This document shows, piece by piece, positions 47,490 to 58,588 of a DNA stretch of 64,000 nt. The stretch comes from Megamerina dolium (lineage: Eukaryota; Arthropoda; Insecta; Diptera; Megamerinidae). The DNA lies in the NCBI GenBank assembly GCA_963854835.1, contig OY978527.1:37763040-37827039 (forward strand), read 5' to 3'. The notes under the pieces are model-generated. The model saw nothing but the letters and a program-made list of their open reading frames with translations, searched no databases and was not told the origin of the DNA. Position numbers and translations under genes: made by a program. Numbering within the stretch: the first letter of the stretch is position 1; every line of letters starts with the position of its first letter.

Positions 47490-47565
47490 AAATATAGGTT
47501 AGGTTAGGTTAGAGAGGCCGCCCTCTCTGATGAGAGAGCGCACATAGGCCATAGGTTGTGATACC
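47490..47565 (-). mobile_element. solo LINE-like 3' tail with TTAGG-like repeats
   Basis: GGTTAGGTTAGGTTA followed by CCGCCCTCTCTGATGAGAGA and a GTTGTGATACC end. This matches the unusual tails of SINE copies 1 and 2 but has no SINE body attached. It is probably the 3' terminus of the LINE that supplied those tails. Confidence 0.65.
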
Positions 47566-48385
47566 GCCAAACAATATATGTATAAAAAAATTTAATATTC
47601 TGAACTAAAAATTGAGTTTATTGGAAAGAAAATTTTTTGCAATTAGAGTTTAAATATGATTTCGGTCATATAGCCGCCGTGGCTGGCTCGAACGTGGCGT
47701 AATCTGGGAATCTAATTTGCGGTTACTTTTTCAAGCAAATGCAGCCTAATCTCGGCAATAGTTCGCTAAATGTTGACTTGCAAAGTTGCTGATTGGACAA
47801 CATAAACTAGCCATTTCACATATCTCCACAAAAAAATAGTTCAGAGACGTTAAATCGCAAGATTTTGCAGGAGAGTTCTCACATCCATTCCGAGAGATTA
47901 TGTTGTCGCCAAATGTATCCTTCAATAAATCGATTGTCGCCATCTTGCTGAATCACATCCCTTCCACATTCTTATTATCACACAATTGGGGAATCAAATA
48001 GTCAGTTATTAAGCCGCGTTTCTAAAGAAGTATGGACCAATGATCCCACCGGCCCATAAACCGCACCAAACAGTAAGATTTTGTGGATGCAATGATGTCT
48101 GAAGGATTTCTTGTGAATTTTCCAAATCCAAATCCAATAATTTTGCTTGTTCACATACCCATTGAGTCAAAAATTAGCCTCATCACTGAATAAAATTAGT
48201 GAGATGAAGCGATCTTTGAGTTGTGATGACAGAAACACGATTTTCGTGATAATTTTTCAATATTTGCAAGCATTCTTGCGGTGTCAATCTTTTCATGAGA
48301 GAAATTGCAAACCTTACTGAGTACAAATGAATTTTGGGTTATCAGATTTGATAAGCGCTATGTCAATTTATCTCTATCGGAAACT

Positions 48386-49167
48386 TCATCATCATATTTG
48401 GCCGGAAAATCCTGGGTGGGTCTTCGCCTACTGTAAAATCTTCCTCCAAACGGGGCTGCATCACTGCCCACTTCGTCCATCCATCTCAGTCTAGGGCGTC
48501 TGTTTTTGCTAGTTCTATAGCATGTGGAACGTAAGATTTGTTGCGGGGGGTAATCTTCATTATCTCTCTCTATGTGACCAGCCCATCTAAGTCGTTGAGT
48601 TTTGATGATGACTCTGATGTCGGGGCTATTATAAAGATGTTTAAGTTCGTGGTTGAAGCGTTTGCGCCATTCTCCTCCATCATTCACTGCGCCGAAGATG
48701 CGATGTAATATTCTTCGCTCAAATGTGCAGAACCTTGATTCATCATGTCTGCTTGTAGTCCATGTTTCACTCCCATAGTTCAGCACTGGGCATGTGAGGG
48801 TTTTATACAGCTTAATTTTAATCGGTCGGCTGAGTGCTCTGCTTTTAAGGTGTTTCGCAAGGGCGTAGTAGCTTTTGTTTGCTAACATTATTCGGCGTTG
48901 GATTTCTGTGCTGATGTTGTTTGAGCTGATCATGTTTACGCCAAGGTAGATGAAGTCATGCACAGTTTCAAATTTGTAGTTGCCGATGGTCAAGCATTCA
49001 TCAGTATTTAGTGTTGATGGTGCTGATATCAATATTTTTGTTTCATTAATTTTTAGTCCCATGACGCTTGGCAGCCTGTTCGATTCGCAGGAAGCTATCC
49101 TTAAGAGCATCAACTGAACGAGCGATAATCTCTATGTCGTCAGCGTACGCGAGCAGTTGAAACTACT
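48386..49167 (-). mobile_element. LINE ORF2 fragment (end of reverse transcriptase and C-terminus), 13-bp duplication
   Basis: Minus strand: LAYADDIEII at about 49122-49150, the reverse transcriptase active-site motif, then DALKDSFLRIEQAAKRHG. After a frameshift near 49050 it runs GLKINETKILISAPS, FIYLGVNMISSNNISTEIQR, LYKTLTCPVLNYGSETWT, FERRILHRIFGAVNDGGEW, TQRLRWAGHIERDNED, RPRLRWMDEVGSDA, ending with a short GAT-type tail. The insertion is flanked by TCTATCGGAAACT at 48373-48385 and 49168-49180, a 13-bp target-site duplication. The 5' end is truncated just upstream of the active-site motif. The C-terminal 250 codons are open. Confidence 0.9.
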
Positions 49168-49457
49168 TCTATCGGAAACTACTTCACTCTAAAAGAAAAA
49201 CCCTTTATACTGGCGTTGTTTAACATAAACAGGTCCCGCTTAATATTGTTCAAATTTAATACGACCAATAAGCCTGAAAGATACCCCATAGAAGACTGTA
49301 CCATAACACACCTCAAACACAAATCAATATTTGTGACATGAAATATGAAATTGGAACTAATTGAAACTGTTCGATATCAATTTGAAGTGTTCTGTATAAG
49401 ACCGTACGAACTTCACAATTTATGGCGGATAATAATGGGTGTATGGGTATAGTGATA

Positions 49458-49629
49458 GTGTGGCATCGTAGATCAGTGGTTAGTGCGTAGGGCTTGTGAT
49501 CTTTAGGTTTCAATTTTCCAAGCAATTGGCAATTGACAGTTACAATTTTTCATAAAAATGTTTCCAACAGCGCTCTATGACAAAGTCGGCCAAAGGTCTC
49601 TTCTTCGGGACCTATAAGTGCCGCACACA
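49458..49629 (+). mobile_element. tRNA-derived SINE copy 7, internally deleted
   Basis: The head is GTGGCATCGTAGATCAGTGG with a recognisable A box; the body is reduced to CAAGCAATTGGCAATT and CTCTATGACAAAGTC, and the tail is GGGACCTATAAGTGCCGCAC. About half of the usual length is missing. Confidence 0.75.
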
Positions 49630-50639
49630 CAGTTATGGGGTAGAAAGTGGCGACTTTAAGACTTTCTTATCATCATTTAGGACTTTCTTAATTGGATATC
49701 GTCTTGAAAATTGCTGAGTTATTAGTTATTGAATGACATGAGTCGGTAAATCGAAAATCAAACGGTGTAAAAAATATGTTCTGTTCTGTTCTCGTTCATG
49801 TTCATGTTGAGTTCGTCCAGACGTATAATCTCAATCAAATTAATTTGCAATATTTTGTATAAAAAGTGACAGAAATATATGTTATGTCAATCGAAAAATT
49901 ATAGATTCTCTCATTAACTTTGTGACAATGTATATAAATGCTCAACAATCGATATATACGAGTATATCACATGTTCAATACCGACAAATGCTTAACTATA
50001 AAATTATGCTTTAAAAGTTAGCATAATATTGTATTAAGTAAGTATTTTTTAATGTTGTTAGATAAATATGCAAATATGTTTGAATGTATAACATCGTATG
50101 TACAAGTATATATTGTATTTGTAGCGTAACAGCGGCGGCAGGTGGTACTAGTATTAATAATCTTGTTGTTTACCTACGAGTATATTGTTGTATGTAGTGC
50201 CAACTTGTACCAATGCATTGACAGTCAATTTATTACCATCGTCATTATTTAAACTGGTTTATTATTATTTTTTTCTTTTGTTACTATTCTCTATTTATGT
50301 TGATGTTATTATTGTACTTATTATTGTTTAAACAAGTGTTTGGTTTTTTTTTTTGTATTTATTTCTATTCTATTCAAAAAATTCTTATTGTCGTCATCTC
50401 GTTTATTTCTTTAATTTGTTCATTTATTTTAAGAAATTTTAAAAGTTGCTATTCTTATAAATGTATTATAATTAGTGATATTTTTTATTTCTTATATTTT
50501 CTATTTTTAGAGCGTTTAATTTATCCACTGTCAATATTATTAGTAATTCACTCACTTTCTATTACAAATATAAATAAGTATAAATAAATTCAGTTTATTT
50601 GCGAAAATTGAATTATTATTGTGAAAAATTTATTATACA
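49630..50639. other. AT-rich non-coding stretch
   Basis: No feature recognised. The hydrophobic plus-strand frame at 50297-50587 is low-complexity. Confidence 0.5.
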
Positions 50640-50990
50640 TTCAATATTCAAAGTATTGTCCGTCGCTAGCTACTACCTTTTCCCATCTTTCTGGCAGCAT
50701 ACGGATTCCGTGTCGGAAGAAGTCGACTTGTTTTGAGGCAATCCATGAATCGACTCAATTTTTGACTTTTTCGTAAGAATGGAAGCGCTGTCCTTCCAGA
50801 CCGTGTGTCATCGATCGGAACAAGTGGTAATCGGAAGGAGCAATGTCTGGGCTATACGGCGATTGGGGTCGGACTTCCCATTTAAACGATTCTAAGTACG
50901 TTTTAATCGGCGCCGCAACATGTGGTCTAGTATTAGCATGTTGCAAAACTACGTTATACGTTATAACTCACTCAATATGCCAACCAGGCG
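50640..50990 (-). pseudogene. mariner transposase C-terminal fragment
   Basis: Minus strand from about 50946: QHANTRPHVAAPIKTYLES (second-Asp block, the Asp changed to Ala), then WEVRPQSPYSPDIAPSDYHL with the third Asp, FRSMTHGLEGQRFHSYEKV, and IASKQVDFFRHGIRMLPERW with EKVVASDGQYFEY at the end (stop near 50649). The N-terminal two-thirds is missing. It lies about 100 bases from another, better preserved mariner of a different lineage. Confidence 0.85.
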
Positions 50991-51080
50991 GGATTTTGGC
51001 AAGGGGAGGGGAGTTATTATATGAAAAAGGTGTATAAGAAAAATATATTAGTGAATGATATGTAAACATCTACATGTATA

Positions 51081-52178
51081 GGGTTTAGTAAAAAGAAATC
51101 CATTATTTTTGCATTAAATTGAAGGTTTTATTTAGCTTAGTTGGATTGATCCGATTTAGATCAAATATGTACCATTTTGTTCGATAACTCGTTGCTATTT
51201 TGAAAGTAACTTCATAATGCCACTCTCATAGGAACCCTCATCACTATTGGCAAAAAACTGAGACAGTCGATTTTCACAAGCATCTTTTGAGGCGAATTTT
51301 TCACCAGTAAAATCATTCGTCATAGAAAGGAACAGGTAGTATTCACTTGGTGCCAGGTCCGAAATATAAGGTGGATGCATAAGAACCTCCCAACCAAGCT
51401 TCCGGAGCTTCTGGCGAGTCACTATCGATGTGTGTGGCCTGGCGTTGTCCTGATGGAACACAATTCCTCTCCTATTGGCCGCTTCTGGGCGATTTCTTCC
51501 TTCAGATGGTCCAATTGTTGACAGTACAGGTCCGAATTAAGAGTTTCGCCGTAGGAGAGCAGCTCATATTAGATGATTCCCTGCCAATCCCACCAAACAC
51601 ATAACAAAACATTCGTGACCGTCAATCCTGGCTTGGTCACCGTTTGCGCCGGCTCACCGCGATTCGACCACGACCGTTTTCGCTTGACGTTGTCGTAAGT
51701 GACCCATTTTTCATCACCAGTAACCATCCGCTTTAGAAATGGATCGATTTTCTTGCGATTCAGCAGCGATTTGGAGATGGAAATTCAGTCCATGGGGTTT
51801 TTTTGCGTTAACTCGTGTGGCACCCATACATCGAGATTCTTTTGGTATTCAGCTTTATTTAAATGGTTCCAGACGGTTTTTTGTGAAATGTTTAGCTCCT
51901 GGGCGATAAAAACAGTTCTTAGCAGACGGTCAGATTCGACGATTTCCATTATTCTATCGATATTTCGACAACTGACCTTCCAGAGCGTGGTGCATTTTTG
52001 ACACCAAAATTACCGGAACGGAATCGACGAAATCAAAATTGCACGTGATTGGCTGTTACAGTATCAAGACTATAAACACTATTCATATTTTCAGCTGTCT
52101 GGCTTGCGTTTTCGCCTTTATCGAAGAATTACTAAAGCCATCTATTGGAAAAATAATGGATTTCTTTTTACTACATCT
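51081..52178 (-). mobile_element. near full-length mariner with matching inverted repeats
   Basis: AGTAAAAAGAAATCC followed by ATTATTTTT at 51087-51110 is repeated exactly in inverted form at 52149-52172 (24 identical bases). TA flanks lie at 51079-51080 and 52179-52180. Minus-strand coding order: SGNFGVKNAP-like linker, MEIVESDRLLRTVFIAQELN, ISQKTVWNHLNKAEYQK, MVTGDEKWVTYDNVKRKRSW (first Asp), VTNVLLCVWWDWQGII, VFHQDNARPHTS (second Asp), YISDLAPSEYYLF (third Asp) and the C-terminus to about 51150. The catalytic triad is present in sequence but split by in-frame stops and frameshifts, so it is inactive. Length 1098 bp. Confidence 0.9.
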
Positions 52179-53145
52179 TATTATTTTTTTTTTTTTACTA
52201 TTTCTTATTATGCTTCTTATTATTTTTTAACAAGTCCATCAGCCAAGGGGGTCTATTCCCTGACCACTCCTGGTTGCACTACTACAAGTATGGTAATACT
52301 ATTTGACACATATATTAATATTGTAATATTTAAATTCACATGAGCAACTCTTTCTATTTATATAGATCCTGCACAATGTCACTGCTTCTATCCTACCGAT
52401 GGTGTCCACCATTTTACATATCCAACTTTAATATTTGTACCCAATTTTATTGTACCCAAAAATTTATGCATATGAATTTAATTTAATAATTTTCGCTAAA
52501 GGATACAATTAATAAGATTCTTCATCACCATCACCAACAATTAATGTAAATATTAATTCATCACTATTACCGTTTTTATTCTATTCCATTTATGTACAAT
52601 ATATACTTAAGAATATGTCTCATCTTTGCCAATTATATTTGACTAATGGTTTTTAATATTTATAAATTAATTAATTTTCGATAATCATCCACCCACGCAA
52701 AAAGAAAAGGGAATAAAACAAATCAAAAAAAAAAAAAAAACAACAGAAAAAATTGAAAGAAAAACCCATTAAAATTAATTTATTACATAAACACATCACA
52801 TCACATTCGAATTCCATTATCTACATAAATTTATTTACTATATATATAGATATGTGCCCTGTGCAAAACTGTCTACCAATTGGTCTATATTAGACCAACC
52901 AAATATAGAATCATCGTTTCATATACGAAATAACTTATTAAACATCATAAATGTTGCAAACAAATGTTGCAAATGTGACTTGATTAAACTTGAATTAATT
53001 CAAGATCGCGATGTAAATATGATATTAGTGTATCTCGGACTTACTACATGTCCTAGTTTATGTAATATGGTGTAAATGGAGCACTTCCCACACTAGTTAT
53101 GATTACATACAGCTCTCATTTAGCACAATAAAATCTATAACCATC

Positions 53146-53183
53146 ATCATCAACATTATCATCATCATCATCATCATCATCGT
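53146..53183. repeat. (CAT)n microsatellite
   Basis: Imperfect run of ATC/CAT units, with eight perfect units in the middle. Confidence 0.9.
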
Positions 53184-54021
53184 CATTATCATTTAATACA
53201 ATAAACGCCCAATTTTCGGTGAAAAACTTTGAGATCAATTACACAAGCATTCATTCATGTATGTACTATATATATTACATATGAGCAGCGACAAATTCTC
53301 CCAAAGGCATTAATAAATGTCACACACGCATTAGAGCAATAAGAACAACAACACAGAAACCTACTTATTACATACATATGCATATATTCGATTCATATAA
53401 ATTATTCAATGTCTTAGAGGCGTTAGATATGGATGATAAGAAGAAGAAGAGGGAGAAGATGAAAATGAAAGAAGAACAAGACCAATCGATGAATGCAACA
53501 TATAATAATGTGTTCCTATTATTCTCACCCACTATTCCATTCGAGCACACCACTTAAGAAGCTATTATTGGATGATATTATTATAGAAATAAGCGACTAT
53601 AAGCACTCACACCCTTCCTTATTGCAATCGCAGGCTCATCAATAACAATAAAATACCAACAATGAAAATAAAATCTGCTCGGTGGTATTACCCTTCTTTA
53701 CTTTCCATTTCCTTCACATCGCCTTAATGTATGTCTAAATGGTGAAAATCCATAATATGTAAACAAAAGTCGTCGTAGTCAGCGTCATTGTCTTTGCCAT
53801 TGTCGGTTTGATAAAAGGCAAGCAAAGTAATAAAATTCAAAATATAACTATACATAGATATGAGTATTGAAGTTATATCGACAATGAAGAACAACAATAC
53901 AAACGATTAACACCCTCTCAATGTGTGCCCCCACCCCCCACCCCGTATGAACATGCACACACTTGGCTCGCCTTGATTTGACTTTTACTTAAAGCAGTAC
54001 AATTTGCTATGAGTTTGTGAG

Positions 54022-54051
54022 TGGGTGTGTGTGTGTGTGTGAGTGTGTGTA
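54022..54051. repeat. (GT)n microsatellite
   Basis: GT units with two GA interruptions. Confidence 0.85.
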
Positions 54052-54888
54052 TGAAAAAAAAATAACCTTTACTAATTTCCAGTTGACATTGAAAAGAATT
54101 TTGCAAAAGTATGAGAGCAAAAATGAAAGAAAAAAACTTTGAAAAAGAAAAAAAATCGAAGCTAAAGAAGAAATTCCACACATTTTATGCTAAAACTTAA
54201 TGTAAGGACATTTGTAGATACGTACATACATACATGTATATCCTGTGCTCTCTTCATCCTTCAATCGACCATCATATCCCATAGGTATACAAAGAGATCT
54301 TTCAACATGTATACTTGAATCGTATATCGAGTATCTGAAATACATAGTGCTGCCAACCACTATCGATTCAATGATGATACAAGCAATATTTTATATTTAT
54401 TGTTGTTGTTTTTGTTGCTGCATGATGATGATGATGGCAATAATAGTCAACATAAAAACAGCAAATAAATATAAAAGCGCCAACAGTAGTTGAGCCAAAC
54501 GAAAAGAGGAAAAGGAAACAACAAAGTCTGATTGAAACAATGATGCCTGACGAATATTATGGAAATATGAGTTTAACTTTTGTAGGGAAATTATTAACAA
54601 TTAACCCGAAAAATGAATGGATATTCGCTTCTTTTTCCATAATTTGCTTTATTGCCAACAATTACCTTTTAACAATCGTCTTTTTGAGCACTTCCAATAG
54701 CTTTGGAGTGGGATACAGTACAATAGCCATAACAACAATAATAAAAAACAAACAATGGCAACTACAGCATTAGGGAAACGCAATATCTTAATCATCTTAA
54801 TCAGAATTTTGAGAGAAAATCTATTTGAAATCGGTAAAAAAATAGATTTTCTCGAAATTCTGAATGAATCTTCTGTGAATTGCACATA

Positions 54889-56063
54889 GGGGGGCGGTCC
54901 CAGAACTACCTGACCTGATATATAGATGGTGGCAATAGTTTGAAGAAAAATGTTTAGTATTTTTTTTTTTTGAGCCATCGAAAGTTAACGACCTCAGTGA
55001 ATTTGTAAACATGGAAAATATTGGTCACCGTTATGTAATTCAATAATTTCATTTGAAAGGTCTCAGTCCAACGAATATTAAAGCCTAACTAGATTCTACT
55101 CTGGGGAAGTCTGCTCGTTCGTTTACAACCATAACATATTGGGTGGCAGAGTTTAAACGAGGTCTTACGAGCTGCCAATACAAACACCGCAGTGGTCAAC
55201 CAATTGAGTTGGCCACGCCAGAAACGGTAAAGAATATCCTCAAAATGCTATTGGATGATCGCCGGCTGGAGGTGTATGAGCTAGGTGAAATTACCGACAT
55301 TTCAAAAAGTGCTATACATCGTATATTGACCAAAAATTTGGAGACGAAAAAGCTGTGTGCAAGATTGGGTGCCGCGTTTACTCACAATAGAACAGAAACA
55401 ATGTCGTGAAGATGTTTCTATAGAGTGTTTGGCGATGTTTCACAGTAATAGCGACGAGACAAAGGAACAGTCAAAACAGTGGACTGAAAGGGGAGAATCG
55501 TGTCCACAGAAGCCGAACACAGTTCCATCTGCAGACAAGGTTATGGCGTCTGTTTGTTGGGATGCTCGTGGGATAATTTTTATTGATTATCTTCAAAAAG
55601 CAAAAACAATCAACTGTGAGTATTATGCTAATTTGTTGCAGCGTTTAAGTGATGAAATTAAAGAAAAAACGACGCATTTGGGGAAAAACAAAGTGTTGTT
55701 TCATCAAGACAATGCACCAGTTCACACATCCGCTATTGCGATGGCCCAAAATCAATGAGTTAAAGCTCGAATTGCTTCAGCATGCACCTTATTCGCCAGA
55801 TTTAGCTCCTTCGGATTATTTTCTATTTACAAATTTAAAATAATGGCTTGGTGGTAGAAGATTTGCAAACAATGAAGAGGTGGAGTCTTCGGTAGATGGC
55901 TATTTGAATGAGCTAGACAGTTCATACTATAAATCGAAGCTATAGAATATCGCTGGGAAAAGTGTATAAATCTAAAAGGAGATTATGTTGAGAAATAAAG
56001 AAAAATTTTCCTAAATTTGTTGTGTTTTCTTTATTAGGTCAGGTAGTTCCTGGAATGCCCTCG
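54889..56063 (+). mobile_element. complete-length mariner, first catalytic Asp deleted
   Basis: The terminal repeats agree at 21 of 27 bases (both include GAACTACCTGACC), with TA on each side (54887-54888, 56064-56065). Coding from ATG 55012: MENIGHRYVIQ, then FHLKGLSPTNIKA, WVAEFKRGLTSCQYKHRSGQ, ELATPETVKNILKMLLDDRR, ISKSAIHRILTKNLETKKLC, and after a frameshift CREDVSIECLAMFHSN. Here about 20 residues including the first catalytic Asp are missing before ETKEQSKQWTERG. Then VMASVCWDARGIIFIDYLQK, VLFHQDNAPVHTS (second Asp) and, after another frameshift, PYSPDLAPSDYFLFTNLK (third Asp), with a decayed end near 56000. Inactive. Confidence 0.9.
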
Positions 56064-56587
56064 TATATGGAAATAAAAATTTACTTTTGTCGTACTGTGC
56101 AATCAACCGATGGTCGCACACAACAAAATGATCATTTGTAATCCAACCACCATCCAGTCAAGTAAAATCGTGAAAGCACACCCAACGTTTTAATACCCCG
56201 TATACATGCCACAAGTCATCAAGTTAAGAAAGCAAACAAAGTTATACACAAGTACACCGAACAGACACACGTTCATGTACTCACACATAGTATGTAGTAT
56301 CAAGTAACTATGCTGCTGCAAAAGCATACTCAAAGCGTAAGCAGCAGCCGTCTTATAAACCTCAAAATCCCTGATCCCTTACGTCGCACCCTTTAGTCGG
56401 CATCGGTCAACTGGTACAATATTTATTGTCCTTTCTTCTAATTTCTATATCCTACAATCTTCTCCATCCATAACTTAATTCCCTTTACTCCCAATAGATA
56501 AGACTCAAACTAATAAAACTGCTCACATCTAAAGTGCATCAGTAAACCAATAAAATGAATGAATTCGCGCGCGCCTTTAGATATGAA

Positions 56588-56611
<24 letters not shown>
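56588..56611. repeat. (CT)n microsatellite
   Basis: About twelve CT units, followed by TTTCTCTCTTTC. Confidence 0.9.
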
Positions 56612-56619
<8 letters not shown>

Positions 56620-56833
56620 TTCACACTCTCCTTCTCTTTCAATATTACTATCATCTATCGTCTAACATTGTCATCATACTCCGGCCTTCTTTTTACCCCC
56701 CCAATACAAATCATATGCTTCATTCACCATGCCGGGACATTTATTAAAATCCACTTCACCGTGTTGATTCCACGCGTACAAGTCATGTTTTTAATAGCAC
56801 CATTTCCAACAGCATAGCCTCAAGAACAGCAAC

Positions 56834-56852
56834 AGCAGCAGCAGCAGCAGCA
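56834..56852. repeat. (CAG)n microsatellite
   Basis: Six CAG units preceded by ACAGCAA. Confidence 0.85.
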
Positions 56853-57129
56853 ACTCATACTACTCTCCTCTTGTATGTTTCCCTTTTTGTTCTCCACCTT
56901 CTCAGTGTATATGTATATATTGTAATTTAAACGCGCGCGCTTTTCTATGAAAATCACACTTTGTTGTTGTTATTGTTATCGTTGTTGTTCTTTATATTAT
57001 TGAATTTTATGACCCGACAACTCCCTGTTGCTTGCATCAGTGGAGGGAGAACTATGGGCGCACACATTATGAACATATAAATACGAATACACACACGTAC
57101 TTATTTCTTCTATACATACCGTACATACA

Positions 57130-57147
57130 AACACACACACACACACA
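57130..57147. repeat. (CA)n microsatellite
   Basis: Nine CA units. Confidence 0.85.
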
Positions 57148-57457
57148 AAATAATAAAAATGCTGTTGCTGCTACTACTGCTACTGGCGTGTATAATAATC
57201 ATTGGAAATCATGACGCGACATGACCTTTATAGTATGTCTGTGTGGGATATAATACTTTTTTTTATTTTTATTTGTATTCTTTTTGTTGGCTTATTGGTT
57301 GGTTGATTGTTTTGGTAATAAACAGGGTGCTTTATATATGATAGGACCCTTTTGGAAGCATTGTCACATTGTTTGCTATACTAATGGCCCAAATCTGGAG
57401 AGATGCGGGGAAAATGGGACCGCAGTTTTAAAGGGCCCTGCTTATACTTACTTGCTT

Positions 57458-57788
57458 ATGTGGCCATAACAACCGAATATCGATTTAGGCCGAATATAAC
57501 ATGCTTCGCCAGCCATCTATATTCTTCTTTAGCTGGCGCCAGTTAGAAATTCCAAGCGCCGTCAGGTTCCTCAGTACTTAGTCTTTCCACCGGAGGTTAG
57601 ATCTTCCTCTTCCGCGTCTTCCTCCAGCGGGTTCCCAATATAACAACTTAGATGAACCGTGTTCTTCCATTTGCTCAACATGGCCGCGCAGCCGCTAGAT
57701 TTTGATGACATTTACTATGTCAATATCGGCATACAACTCATACAGCTCATGATTGTAACTTCTTCGGTACTCGCCACTACTTGCCCCT
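57458..57788 (-). mobile_element. LINE 3' end, copy 4
   Basis: Minus strand: GEYRRSYNHELYELYADIDI, then RLRGHVEQMEEHG, LLYWEPAGGRRGRGRSNLRW, VLRNLTALGISNWRQLK, and the 3' UTR signature GGTTGTTATGGCCACATAAG. It preserves continuously the stretch that is interrupted in copy 1 and so serves as the reference for that split. No AAG tail remains. Confidence 0.85.
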
Positions 57789-57814
57789 CCTATAGGTGTA
57801 TAAAAAAAATAAAT

Positions 57815-58588
57815 ATGTGGCACTTATAACCCCCGAAGGGCTCTTTGGCCGTGCTTCTCTTCCAGTATTGTTGTAAGCGTTCAATTTTGAACAGCAATAG
57901 AAGGGACCTACTTATATTAGCCGGTTCCGAATGGCAGAACCCTTGTGACATCACTTATTCTGAGCGTTGTCACAGATTTCATTCGTTTGAGTTTTGGTGT
58001 ATACCCATATTTCAGGCAGAACTATTTGCTATTGAAATCTATGTTCGCGGATATCCACATAGAATGGCTAAAGGAACCAGAATAAATATAATGGCTAATA
58101 GTCAGAAGGCTCTACGAACTCTGGAATCTTACGAGAGTAAATTCTAGTAAGAGTACTGCTGCATATTACTTATTTAGCTCATCGACCACAGCACAGTAAT
58201 ATAGGAAGCGAAAGAGCAAACTGTCCTGCTAAGGAGCCCAAAGACATTTAATCAAACCTGAACCTTTCTGAGGTAGCAGGAACCCAGTACAGTTGTCAAC
58301 TGGCAAAATCGATAGCCCAGTGGCAAGCAAAAATATCCCTAACACCAACAAGAAGTATTTCTGAAAAGATCCAAAAACTGACCCGAGAGAGCCTCACTGA
58401 TTATCTGACGGAACAGAACATACTCTTTGATTGTGCACGAATAACAAAACCAAGACTTATCTAAATGTGTGTGTGTGCTGTTCACAACCTCCTCTGACAT
58501 ATAGAATTGGAAATCGCTTACCGACAGGTCTTTTCGATAATAATGAATGAACCCGCGATCTACATATCAGAAGGCCAACACACTAATT
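57815..58588 (-). mobile_element. tRNA-derived SINE copy 8, interrupted
   Basis: The tail side lies at 57815-57976 (TGTGGCACTTATAACCCCCG to TTGTCACAGA). The head side lies at 58505-58588 (AATTGGAAATCGCTTACCGA, CCCGCGATCTACATATCAGA, AGGCCAACACACTAA). The intervening 57977-58504 is foreign. About 45 bases of SINE body expected at the join are missing, so the event removed some sequence or later deletion did. Confidence 0.8.
57977..58504 (+). pseudogene. LINE RNase H fragment inside SINE copy 8
   Basis: Plus frames: FQAELFAIEIYVRG (catalytic Glu), then MANSQKALRTLESYESKF (the DSQ motif with Asp replaced by Asn), and after stops HSNIGSERANCPAKEP, the last RNase H block, where the GNERAD-type Asp is replaced. 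Downstream STKLSTGKIDSPVASKN-like and LTRESLTDYLTEQNI sequence continues the ORF2 C-terminal region. Heavily decayed. Confidence 0.7.

Larger units (their letters stand above)
47444..49205 (-). mobile_element. Tc1/mariner-type transposon with two LINE pieces inside
   Basis: The left end CCGGGTGTATTCTTTTTAGA continues GTGAAG; the complement of the right end is AAGGGTTTTTCTTTTAGAGT, then GAAG. TA flanks both. On the minus strand, after a decayed start, come LFSDEANF (first catalytic Asp) near 48205, LNGYVNKQNYWIW, FGAVYGPVGSLVHTSLE, then QQDGDNRFIEGYIWRQHN in one frame and MATIDLLKDTFGDNIISRN with SPAKSCDLTSLNYF (third Asp) in another, ending about 47740. It is of the same lineage as the relic at 25566. 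Frameshifts and stops make it inactive. A 76-bp LINE tail (47490-47565) and a LINE fragment (48386-49167) lie inside it. Confidence 0.8.
52181..54886. other. AT-rich non-coding stretch
   Basis: No gene called. A lysine-rich 43-codon plus-strand frame (about 53425-53556, MDDKKKKREKMKMKEEQDQS) is likely low-complexity chance. C-rich CCCCCACCCCCCACCCC lies at 53929-53945. Confidence 0.45.
56066..57457. other. non-coding stretch with microsatellites
   Basis: No gene recognised. Contains (CT)n at 56588, (CAG)n at 56834 and (CA)n at 57130. AGGGTGCTTTATATATG at about 57325 resembles a transposon end but has no partner. Confidence 0.45.

Noticed and set aside
53425..53556. Lysine/glutamate-rich 43-codon plus-strand ORF
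   Set aside because: It arises from an AAG/GAA-rich run and has no clear family or splice signals.
53929..53945. C-rich tract as a G-quadruplex site on the minus strand
   Set aside because: It has enough runs for the idea, but loops are single bases and there is no context to support a function.
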